A stretch of DNA of 23,354 bases from a virus. The stretch spans positions 1-23,354 of the IMG/VR virus record IMGVR_UViG_3300008111_000117; one strand, written 5' to 3'. The first letter of the stretch is position 1. Every line of letters begins with the position of its first letter. The translations under genes and the position numbers were made by a program. The notes under the pieces are model-generated. The model searched no databases. It saw only the letters and a program-made list of their open reading frames with translations, and was not told the DNA's origin. This document shows positions 1 through 7,034 of the stretch, one piece after another.

Positions 1-435
1 GAAGATGATCACATCCTCCGCAGGGCTTGTGCCAGCAGGAAAACTGATCTTGATCCGGCCTGTAAAACAAGCGCAATCTTGATCGTTGATCTCAAGATCA
101 GGATCACCAACCAGCACCCAGGTTGTGTCATCAATCGCAACCGTGAACGTACCAGCCGCATCCACGCGATTGGAGATCGTCAAGTTGATGGGAGTCGGCG
201 TCGGCGTGTAGTCGCTCAGGTCAAACGACAGGCCTCTACGGGTATCCTGGAGATTTGAGACGACTCGGCGAACAATCTGAGCGTCTATCGTGCAACCAGT
301 GAGATTGGTTGCAGTGCCGTTGTTCTTAATGGACAGATTCCAATAAATCTTCTGCTGGTAAACCAACTCAGAAGACAGAATCTGATTGTTGAACCCTGAG
401 ACTTGGTTCAGGGTGTTCTGGGAGAAAACTGCCAT
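1..435 (-). CDS. Partial phage structural-type protein of unknown function, cut by left edge
   Basis: An open frame starts at an ATG at 435 and runs off the left end of the window after 145 codons without a stop, so the C-terminus is missing. The start is supported by GGAG seven bases upstream. The protein begins MAVFSQNTLNQVSGF and continues with alternating polar and hydrophobic stretches (YWNLSIKNNG, FTVAIDDTTWVL, GRIKISFPAG), which read as beta strands and suggest an immunoglobulin- or jelly-roll-like virion protein. There is no signal peptide or membrane segment. It is the next gene after the 110-aa gene, 58 bases away, and is probably on the same late transcript. A fibre-associated or decoration role is inference from position and predicted strand content only. 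I do not recognise the family. Confidence 0.75.
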   Translation of the reverse strand, partial: MAVFSQNTLNQVSGFNNQILSSELVYQQKIYWNLSIKNNGTATNLTGCTIDAQIVRRVVSNLQDTRRGLSFDLSDYTPTPTPINLTISNRVDAAGTFTVAIDDTTWVLVGDPDLEINDQDCACFTGRIKISFPAGTSPAEDVIIF

Positions 436-493
436 CCCGGTACTCCGGTTAACCGCCACCTACAGACTTGCAGGCCAGCGAGGCTGATTGATT

Positions 494-826
494 CTATTGC
501 CTTGATCTGATCAAGTCAACGAAGTGCCAAAGGTCTTCTTGTCGGAAGACTCCAGCAGGCTTGTTAGGTGCCCATGATGGATTGGCACTCATCAATTCTG
601 TGTAGTCTAGCTGATCGGCTTTTATTAATTCTCCAGTCATGGAGTTTGTTTGCCCAGGCGTATCACATACAACATAAGACTCATAAGTCTGAGATGGAAA
701 CGGTTGAAAAACTCCATTAACGACTTGTCCCTTGCCAACCAATAATCTGACAAATGAATTTACGTTGTGCTCAAAAGAAATGATGTCTTCAGTAACTGTT
801 TGCTCTGGAATGGTTTGTGTTCTCAT
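494..826 (-). CDS. Hypothetical protein directly downstream of tail fibre (110 aa)
   Basis: The 110-aa frame starts at an ATG with a clear AGAGGA ribosome site five bases upstream and begins nine bases after the stop of the large tip/fibre gene, so it is a genuine gene. The sequence is acidic to neutral and soluble. It has a central segment rich in aromatic and polar residues (VVNGVFQPFPSQTYESYVV) and a C-terminal part with conserved-looking Trp and Pro (SANPSWAPNKP, EDLWHFVDLI). No family is recognised. Small genes immediately after tail fibres often encode fibre-assembly chaperones or accessory tip proteins. That is a positional guess, not shown by the sequence. A 15-base palindrome (501-515) overlaps its last codons but lacks a U tract. 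Confidence 0.75.
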   Translation of the reverse strand: MRTQTIPEQTVTEDIISFEHNVNSFVRLLVGKGQVVNGVFQPFPSQTYESYVVCDTPGQTNSMTGELIKADQLDYTELMSANPSWAPNKPAGVFRQEDLWHFVDLIRSRQ

Positions 827-835
827 GTTGTCCTC

Positions 836-3800
836 TTAAACGTAGCCAGGGAACCAAACGACATCACCGTCATTGGTTGACACTTTGATCCAAGCAGCAC
901 GATTGTTTGGATCAGTTGGTGCAGTATTATTATTTACATAGTAAAGATATTTTCCATTAGTAGTTCCTGATGCAATTTCCACAAATGCCGAGGCGTGTTT
1001 TCCATCTAACTGATCTGCGTTTAGGTTAGTGACCAATGTTGTATTGGTCATCGTCATTGGGCCTTCAACAGAAAGCGCGGTGCCTGAACCTGTGTTTTTA
1101 GCTACAACTCCAATCGCGGCAGATGTTGTTGCTATACCCTGGACACCAACACTTGCTCCAGAACTATTCGTATAACCATAAACACCAAAACTTACACCAG
1201 TTGTCTTGGATTGGCCCAAAACTCCAATGTCAGCGGTTCCTGTTGCATTGGCCTTCATCGCCATAGTCAATGCAAATGCTGTGCTTGTATTACCAGTAAA
1301 TTCACCCGCGCCGTTACAGTAGACATTTCCCGTAACGGTCATTGCCGACCCATCCCAAGTCAAAGATTGAGATGTAGAACCGATTGAGAACTTATATGCA
1401 GCACCTGAATAACCAAGGAAGAAACCAGTTCCTGTGTTGTATGCGGTCTGGCCGCCCTTGATGTGGCCTGACGTATTAATAGTCAGAGCATCTTGAACCG
1501 TCAAAGCTCCGGTGTTCACCGTGATGGCAGAAAGCGATCCAACCTTCAGAGTAGACAGGTAAGGCACATTCCAAACCGTGTTACCTGTTACTGGATCATA
1601 AACGCCATCGCTTTGATAAACAGATTGACCAGCAATAATAGTCGGCGCAGTCGCAACCCAGTTTTGATTTACACCACCAATAGTCGCGCCCCAAGAACCA
1701 GCAGGGGGAAAACTTGTGCTTCCTGATGTAGTGATGGTTGTCGGACTTGAACTTAGAGTCGTTAGGTCTGTTGATGTATAGCAAATACGCGATGATGCGC
1801 CATTAGTCCCATTTGTTCCGTTAGTCCCATTGGTGCCGTTAGTTCCATTGGTGCCGTTGGTGCCAGAATATCCTCTGGCAGTAATTGATGCACTTGTCCA
1901 ATTAAATGATGTGGTTGAATTTGTTGCTGTGTCAGTAATAAATACTGTTGCGCCCCACAATGTAAAACCGACAGACGGGGATGTGCCTGGAGTCAGCGTC
2001 CAACCACCTGAAGGCGCTGAACCAAAAGCACCCGTGCTCCATGTATAAGTTGCGGAGCCTGATGGTCCAGAAGGAATACTTACAGCCCACTGATATACGG
2101 TTGGTTCAGCAGATTGCGTTGCATTGGCTCCGTTAACTCCATTAGTCCCGTTAGTGCCATTAGTTCCTGCGTATCCAACAATATATGCTGTACTTGTAGA
2201 CCAAGTTACCGTGGAGGTTGCTGTTGTATTAGTATCAGAATAAATCTGTTGACAAGCATATAAGTTTTGTCCAGCAGGTCCAACTCCAGGCGTTTGAGTC
2301 CATCCATTTAAGGTTGGATTTGTGAAAGTGCCAGTTGCCCATGTATAAGTAGAACTTCCAGACGGAAATACAGTTGGTGTAGTAGCTGCCCATTGATAAA
2401 CTTCTAATTGTGCAGTTCGAACTCCATTTGTTCCATTTGTGCCGTTGGTTCCATTAGTTCCGTTAGTACCATTTGTGCCATTTGTTCCTGCATATCCAAC
2501 TACGTTTGCAGTAGATGTTGTCCAACTTACCGTAGAAGTTGAAGATGTTCCAGTGTCAGAATAAAGTTGAACGCATGAATAAAGAGTTTGACCTGGACTT
2601 CCTGATCCAGGATTTTGAACCCAACTATTTGGAGTAGATGGCGCAGTAAAAGAGCCTGTTGCCCATGTGTATGCACTTGTTCCAGATGGAAATGTCGATG
2701 GAGTGCTATTCGCCCATTGATAAACCGTTAATTGAGCAGTTCTAGTTCCATTTGAACCATTAGTTCCGTTTGTTCCATTTGTACCATTTGTTCCGGCGGC
2801 ACCGACAACCAATGCTGTGGTCGTAGACCAAGTTACGGTAGAAGTTGCTGTTGTAGCGTTGTCGGAATAGTCTTGGATTACGCTATACAACGTCTGCCCA
2901 GAAGAGCCAGAGCCAGGATTTTGCAACCATCCATTTGCAGTACCTGGGGCTGTAAATCCTCCCGTTGCCCAGGTATATGTACTGGTTCCAGCAGGGAAAG
3001 CAGACGGAGGACTAGATGCCCATTGGAACAACTGCAACTTTGCTGTTCTAATTCCGTTCGTCCCCGGCGCTCCGTTGTCTACAAAAATGAATTGCAACGA
3101 AGAAGCAGAATATTGAGCGACATTACCTGCTGGGTCTTTGTATCGAACAGGAACAGTCAAGACCGCTGGAGTGCTTGTCATTGCCGTGGGAGTTCCCCAC
3201 TGAGCGTAAGTGCCTCCGTCTGTAATGGCCCCTAGAGTCAAGCCACCAGAAGTTGTGATGTCTGTATTTCCAGTTGTGTCACTGGCTCCAATTCGCCAAG
3301 TATTCTCAATAAAAGACAGATCACCATCATCTTGTGCAGTTACAAATTCAACTCCGCCAGCACTGGTTGACCCATAAAGCCTTGGGTTAATTCCAGTAAA
3401 CGAAGGTGTCCCACTTGTACGAGATACAGAAATAGCACCTGGGGCAAAGGTAGCGACAAAAGAAGATGCCGCTATGGTTGCCCAAGAGAATTTGGCGGAA
3501 ATAGTGGATAGTTGAGATGAGCCATATTCGTTAGAAACACTGAACGCAAAATAGTAATCATCAGTGCCAAGTATTACGTCAGTGAATTTAATGGCAGCAC
3601 CAGGACTAAATGGCAAAGAATTTGGAGAAAGTTGTGTAGCCCAAATCTTCCAATCAGTCTGAGTGGGAGATGCTACTGTCGTATAGAAAAGACTTATAGA
3701 TGTGACTCTGCCAGAAGAAGGAAGCTGGCAAGAGACACTGAACGTAGGAGGATTATTTGCTGGAAGCTCATCAGCAAATACTGGGGCCGACAAAGATGGG

Positions 3801-5293
3801 AAATAGAAAACAGAAGCGATTGATGAGTTAGGAGCAGGAGAGAATTGGGTAATGCTCCCGTCGTCATAGACTCCAGAGTTGTACTCACTAGCCTCAATCC
3901 TAGCCCCTAGGTTGCCATCAGGAAGAGAGGCTTCTTGTACCTTGGTAACTCGGAATGGTTTTGCTGACCAACCGTAGTCTGTATTAGTTACGGAGATCAC
4001 ATCTCCCGCGTCTACCTGAATACCAGTGTAAGCAGTAGAGAAGGAAACAATCAGGTCTTCTCTGGCCTGCTCAAGAATACGATTAGCCAAATAGGTGGCC
4101 TGGACAGAATCATTAACCAGATCAAAACTGGTTGAGTATTTGTTTACTGGCTCATTAGGATATAGAAGTCCAGCAGGCGTCTGAAGGAAAACATACTCGG
4201 GTTGGTCTTTGTTGTCCTTGAATGGGAATGAAACTTCGATCTGGTTAATAGAAGACGCCAGATCAACAACAGAGACTTTGATCTCTCCGATGATGTTGGA
4301 GTCATTGAAAGCAAAACTTGTCGATTCTGCTTTGTTGATTACTGGTGCCCACTGACCGGTAGAGGCTTGGTAGGACAGCCAAGAATCAGACGCAGTAAGA
4401 ATCTTGTCTACGTTTTCTAGTACCGATCTTCCGGTATCAATGACGCCATTAACGCGATACCTCGCTTGGGTAGCGGAGCCTCCACCAGAGGGCGTATAGG
4501 AGATCGTAGCGTCCGAGTAGGTGTTTAGAGCGTTGCAGGCAGTCGTATTGACTGAAGCCGCAGGAACAGCCCCTCCGTAGGTTGTAGAGGTCAGGTAGTC
4601 ATAAAGCGCATCCCCAGGCTTTGCAACACCAGTTCCGTTCAGTGCGTGTTTGACCTTGAAGGTGACAGGCTGAAGAGAGGTAGTCCCAGCGTCTCGGTTG
4701 TAGATGAGCTTGACGATGGCAAACGCCAGACCATTCATCTGCCTAGTGCCGGTCCAACGCAGGCCAGAAGCGATGTCGCTCCCACCCATAAAAGTAGAAG
4801 GAGAGGTGCCAGTGACGTTGGTGATTACGCCAGCAGTAGTCGAGGTGTAGAGGTTGATGTAAAGGTTTCCAGAAACCTTTGTATCTACGTTTCCATCACC
4901 ATCAGTCAGAGATATAACTTTAGTTGGATCAGTGCCATCAAAAGCTACAAGCCGATCACCATAATAGAACTTCGTCCGGTCATAAGTAAACTGTCCGTTA
5001 GGCGAGATATTGGAAATCGCCAGGACGTAGTACATCGTTTTTTGATCTGTGGACAGCACTGCATCCACAAACGTACCACCCATCCAGGCGTCACCATAAA
5101 CGACTGGGATTGAGTTAGTAGAACTTGGAGGTACTTGCTGCCTTACTCCGCTATCCGTTTGATCCGGGGACTTCTGACCAAATACTCGCGTGATGATGTA
5201 AGACGCAGCAAAGTTGATCGCAAATGTGGCTACAGCAAGAGCAACCCCAGTAAGTTGCGCCCCAATCGCTGCCAATACTACTGATGCTGGCAT
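836..5293 (-). CDS. Tail tip protein (gpJ-like) fused to repeat-rich receptor-binding fibre
   Basis: The 1485-aa protein starts at an ATG with AAGGAATAAG upstream. Residues 1-40 hold an Ala-rich hydrophobic stretch, as is usual in central tip proteins of siphovirus tails. Residues about 45-480 read as the gpJ/TipJ-type hub body, with VVYGDAWMGGTFVDAV and the later segment QARYRVNGVIDTGRSVLENVD. Residues about 490-600 look fibronectin- or Ig-like. From about 740 to 1164 come four beta-rich modules separated by Gly-Thr-Asn tracts, then a C-terminal fibre region containing NLNADQLDGKHAS, a motif shared by many phage fibres. The role is to close the tail tip, attach to tape measure and hub, and bind the host surface. 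The hub genes lie just upstream and the GNAT gene ends 4 bases away. Tip assignment is confident; the receptor is unknown. Confidence 0.88.
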   Translation of the reverse strand: MPASVVLAAIGAQLTGVALAVATFAINFAASYIITRVFGQKSPDQTDSGVRQQVPPSSTNSIPVVYGDAWMGGTFVDAVLSTDQKTMYYVLAISNISPNGQFTYDRTKFYYGDRLVAFDGTDPTKVISLTDGDGNVDTKVSGNLYINLYTSTTAGVITNVTGTSPSTFMGGSDIASGLRWTGTRQMNGLAFAIVKLIYNRDAGTTSLQPVTFKVKHALNGTGVAKPGDALYDYLTSTTYGGAVPAASVNTTACNALNTYSDATISYTPSGGGSATQARYRVNGVIDTGRSVLENVDKILTASDSWLSYQASTGQWAPVINKAESTSFAFNDSNIIGEIKVSVVDLASSINQIEVSFPFKDNKDQPEYVFLQTPAGLLYPNEPVNKYSTSFDLVNDSVQATYLANRILEQAREDLIVSFSTAYTGIQVDAGDVISVTNTDYGWSAKPFRVTKVQEASLPDGNLGARIEASEYNSGVYDDGSITQFSPAPNSSIASVFYFPSLSAPVFADELPANNPPTFSVSCQLPSSGRVTSISLFYTTVASPTQTDWKIWATQLSPNSLPFSPGAAIKFTDVILGTDDYYFAFSVSNEYGSSQLSTISAKFSWATIAASSFVATFAPGAISVSRTSGTPSFTGINPRLYGSTSAGGVEFVTAQDDGDLSFIENTWRIGASDTTGNTDITTSGGLTLGAITDGGTYAQWGTPTAMTSTPAVLTVPVRYKDPAGNVAQYSASSLQFIFVDNGAPGTNGIRTAKLQLFQWASSPPSAFPAGTSTYTWATGGFTAPGTANGWLQNPGSGSSGQTLYSVIQDYSDNATTATSTVTWSTTTALVVGAAGTNGTNGTNGTNGSNGTRTAQLTVYQWANSTPSTFPSGTSAYTWATGSFTAPSTPNSWVQNPGSGSPGQTLYSCVQLYSDTGTSSTSTVSWTTSTANVVGYAGTNGTNGTNGTNGTNGTNGTNGVRTAQLEVYQWAATTPTVFPSGSSTYTWATGTFTNPTLNGWTQTPGVGPAGQNLYACQQIYSDTNTTATSTVTWSTSTAYIVGYAGTNGTNGTNGVNGANATQSAEPTVYQWAVSIPSGPSGSATYTWSTGAFGSAPSGGWTLTPGTSPSVGFTLWGATVFITDTATNSTTSFNWTSASITARGYSGTNGTNGTNGTNGTNGTNGTNGASSRICYTSTDLTTLSSSPTTITTSGSTSFPPAGSWGATIGGVNQNWVATAPTIIAGQSVYQSDGVYDPVTGNTVWNVPYLSTLKVGSLSAITVNTGALTVQDALTINTSGHIKGGQTAYNTGTGFFLGYSGAAYKFSIGSTSQSLTWDGSAMTVTGNVYCNGAGEFTGNTSTAFALTMAMKANATGTADIGVLGQSKTTGVSFGVYGYTNSSGASVGVQGIATTSAAIGVVAKNTGSGTALSVEGPMTMTNTTLVTNLNADQLDGKHASAFVEIASGTTNGKYLYYVNNNTAPTDPNNRAAWIKVSTNDGDVVWFPGYV
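1802..2794 (-). repeat. Four collagen-like Gly-Thr-Asn tracts encoded by 9-bp repeats
   Basis: Four tracts of tandem nine-base units encode Gly-Thr-Asn: 1802-1864 (seven units), 2123-2167 (three perfect units, then GVN and GAN), 2426-2488 (seven units) and 2750-2794 (four units, then GSN). A single GTN follows GAP at 3056-3064. Glycine at every third residue is the collagen Gly-X-Y pattern, which in phage fibres forms trimeric stalks. There is no Pro enrichment. Third codon positions vary between units (ACT, ACC, ACA; AAT, AAC), so the tracts are kept at protein level rather than being very recent DNA expansions. Confidence 0.9.
1865..3052 (-). repeat. Four tandem ~86-residue beta-rich fibre modules
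   Basis: Four related modules lie at 2795-3052, 2489-2749, 2168-2425 and 1865-2122 (protein residues about 748-833, 849-935, 957-1042 and 1058-1143), each followed by a Gly-Thr-Asn tract. The shared pattern is RTA-L-VYQWA near the start, YTWATG-F in the middle, then W-Q-PG-G-GQ-LY, YSD-T, TSTV-W-TSTA and a closing G-(Y/A)-A. The first three are close by eye. The fourth has diverged (TQSAEPTVYQW, YTWSTG, FNWTSASITARGY) and lacks the FP after the QW block. They are likely folded beta domains threaded along a trimeric stalk. Confidence 0.88.
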
Positions 5294-5296
5294 GTC

Positions 5297-5737
5297 TTAT
5301 TCCTTAACGAATGTCGTTTCGATCTTCTTAAAGCCTGGAAGACTATGCACAGAACTTGTGTGCATGAGCGATGCACATACGATGTCCGCACGTTTTTCTC
5401 GGATCAGTTCTTCCGAGTGCTTCACAAACTCAAAGAATAATCTTCCACCGATTGTGCCCTGTCTGTATTCAGGATGAACCCACCAAGCGACTTCTTTGAT
5501 CTCTGCGACCTGTGGGCACCAGAAGTTAGGCGTAATGATGGCAGCTAACATGCCTCGCATCTGATCATCCAGTAGGACAAATCCTCTTCCGATGATCAAA
5601 GATTCAATCAAGGCTTTTACATAGTCATCGTTCTGTACTTTAGTGTCTCTAAGCGCATCAATAGGCGACTCGCTGGCGTACCTACGCATCATCTCTGTAC
5701 AGGCAGGTACGTCAAACTTAGACGCAAATCGGATCAT
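5297..5737 (-). CDS. GNAT-type N-acetyltransferase inside the tail module
   Basis: The 146-aa protein starts at an ATG overlapping the upstream stop as ATGA. It reads as a compact GNAT fold: an N-terminal strand and helix (MIRFASKFDVPACTEMMRRY), central strands (RGFVLLDDQMRGMLAAII), strand beta4 (AEIKEVAWWVHPEYR), an acetyl-CoA loop at residues 92-98, and a C-terminal ADIVCASLMH strand. The usual R/Q-x-x-G-x-G/A loop is degenerate here (RQGTIGG), as in other phage GNATs I recall with an EVAWWVHP-type strand. GNAT enzymes move acetyl from acetyl-CoA to amines of proteins or small molecules; the substrate is unknown. Its place between hub and tip genes, expressed with late genes, suggests a virion or host-surface target, which is inference. 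The stop lies 4 bases before the tip gene. Confidence 0.82.
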   Translation of the reverse strand: MIRFASKFDVPACTEMMRRYASESPIDALRDTKVQNDDYVKALIESLIIGRGFVLLDDQMRGMLAAIITPNFWCPQVAEIKEVAWWVHPEYRQGTIGGRLFFEFVKHSEELIREKRADIVCASLMHTSSVHSLPGFKKIETTFVKE

Positions 5738-6387
5738 GGTTGCTCTCTAAAGTCTGGCGTCAACTTGTCTTCGCCAGGAGTAGAGACACCACCAGTTTTA
5801 GGAGGTGCTCCAAAGTCAAAGTATTGATTGGAGATAGCAGCAACCCTGTTCATGGATGTATCACTTGGATAGAAGAACTGCCAAGACTTCTGGTTAGTCC
5901 TAAGTCCCGCAATGCGGTTCTCAAGCACCTTCCTCATGGAAGTGCAGGAGATAGTACAAGTAGCTACTCTAGTCCTGGCCTGATCGTTGAAGTCCTCAGA
6001 GATACCTACAGAGTTGATGATCCCTGTGTATCTCTTGAAGAACTGAGTTGACGGGCTGGTAATGATCTGGTTGTTTGAGTCTAGGAAGCCTCGCCAGATT
6101 TCTACGGTGGAGCCTTTGATATTAGAAGACAGGATCAAGCCTACGTTGGTAGGGTCAATACCCGTCAGACTAATAGTGATGTCGTCGGATGTGCTTTTGA
6201 TGTCTTGAGGAATGTCCCCAAGTTGAAGCAGCATCCCAAGGTTAGAGAAAGTGATGCCACTAACCGTGATAGGTGCCGCGGCGTTGCAGAATGAGTAAGT
6301 CGTCGTTACTGGATTGCTAATCTGAAGCCTGACAAACTCAGCGTGTCTTATATTTGCGCTCGAAAGCGCGTTCATTGTCGTACTCAT
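5734..6387 (-). CDS. Tail hub / distal tail-type protein (217 aa)
   Basis: The 217-aa protein starts at an ATG that overlaps the preceding stop (ATGA) and its own stop overlaps the GNAT start. It is rich in beta strands: YSFCNAAAPITVSGITFSNLG, DDITISLTGIDPTNVGLILS, then VEIWRGFLDSNNQII and FFKRYTGIINSVGIS. The order of a flexible N-terminus, strand-rich body, KRYTGII turn and a C-terminal RTNQKSWQFFYPSDTSMNRVA helix resembles DUF2163-like hub proteins and distal tail proteins that sit between tape measure and tip. Placement directly after another tip-proximal protein and before the gpJ-like gene fits this. I recognise the general class from pattern and context, not from a diagnostic motif. 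Confidence 0.65.
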   Translation of the reverse strand: MSTTMNALSSANIRHAEFVRLQISNPVTTTYSFCNAAAPITVSGITFSNLGMLLQLGDIPQDIKSTSDDITISLTGIDPTNVGLILSSNIKGSTVEIWRGFLDSNNQIITSPSTQFFKRYTGIINSVGISEDFNDQARTRVATCTISCTSMRKVLENRIAGLRTNQKSWQFFYPSDTSMNRVAAISNQYFDFGAPPKTGGVSTPGEDKLTPDFREQP

Positions 6388-7034
6388 GGAGCCACGTTCT
6401 CCCTAAACACAAAAGGACCGTCCCAGTTCACGAAAGCACCATTGGTCATTGGAGTCAGAGTGTATGTCGGGCACTGCTCTGCGTACACAGGAAAACTCAC
6501 CGCAGAGCCGACAGCGGTCAGTGTTCCCGTAGAAGGTGTACCAATCACAGGCCGATGGATCGTCGCGTTCACAGTGGCCGCGCCGCCCCTTAGAACGTCC
6601 GCAGTGATCTTGTAAACGTAAGACCCTAGTTGGATGAAGTCTCCCGCCGCCAAGACGACTACAGAGCTTCCTACAGCAGGCAGGTTACCGATAGAGATCG
6701 TCGTTGCGTTAGCCGCGGGCACAGAAGCCAAAGTCAGCGCCGCCGCCTGGGCACCAGATAGTCCACCGCGATAAGCAGTAAACCAAGAAAGATTGCTGCT
6801 CGAAAAAGTGATGTTTGCAGCAGTTTGACGGTCAAGGTTGTCAATCGTCTGGATAACATCTCGGACCTGTGGGTAGTACAGATAGTTATGCGGGACGATG
6901 GTGAACACCCAAGGCACAGCGGTGAGGTACTGAGCAGTCCTGATCTGTCCGCCTCTAGAAACTTGCTGGCCGACAGTACGCCGGTTATTCACAGTCATTG
7001 ACTGCTGAATATCGACTATCGATTGAAACGACAT
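6384..7034 (-). CDS. Distal/minor tail protein (216 aa)
   Basis: The 216-aa protein starts at the ATG of a TAATG junction with the tape-measure stop, so it is translated directly after it. The N-terminal third has SIVDIQQSMTVNNRRTVGQQVSRGGQIRTA and a Trp/Tyr-rich strand (PWVFTIVPHNYLYYPQVRDV). The C-terminal half contains GDFIQLGSYVYKIT, a pattern seen in distal or minor tail proteins that form the ring between tube and hub. There is no membrane segment or signal peptide. Position right after the tape measure is where distal tail proteins lie in lambda- and HK97-like phages. Exact family is uncertain, and the next gene could be the true distal protein instead. Confidence 0.68.
   Translation of the reverse strand: MSFQSIVDIQQSMTVNNRRTVGQQVSRGGQIRTAQYLTAVPWVFTIVPHNYLYYPQVRDVIQTIDNLDRQTAANITFSSSNLSWFTAYRGGLSGAQAAALTLASVPAANATTISIGNLPAVGSSVVVLAAGDFIQLGSYVYKITADVLRGGAATVNATIHRPVIGTPSTGTLTAVGSAVSFPVYAEQCPTYTLTPMTNGAFVNWDGPFVFRENVAP

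Noticed and set aside
501-515. 15-base palindrome CTTGATCTGATCAAG at the end of the 110-aa gene, possible terminator
   Set aside because: The stem is AT-containing and short, has no U tract on either strand, and lies inside coding sequence with another gene just downstream.
1802-2794. Nine-base repeat tracts as a CRISPR array or a mobile-element repeat
   Set aside because: They are in-frame Gly-Thr-Asn codons with degenerate third positions inside a fibre gene, with no spacers, and the 86-residue segments between them are copied protein modules.
4646-5113. Plus-strand 155-codon frame within the tip gene
   Set aside because: It is antisense to the conserved N-terminal tip region and has low-complexity Arg/Ser content without any recognisable motif.
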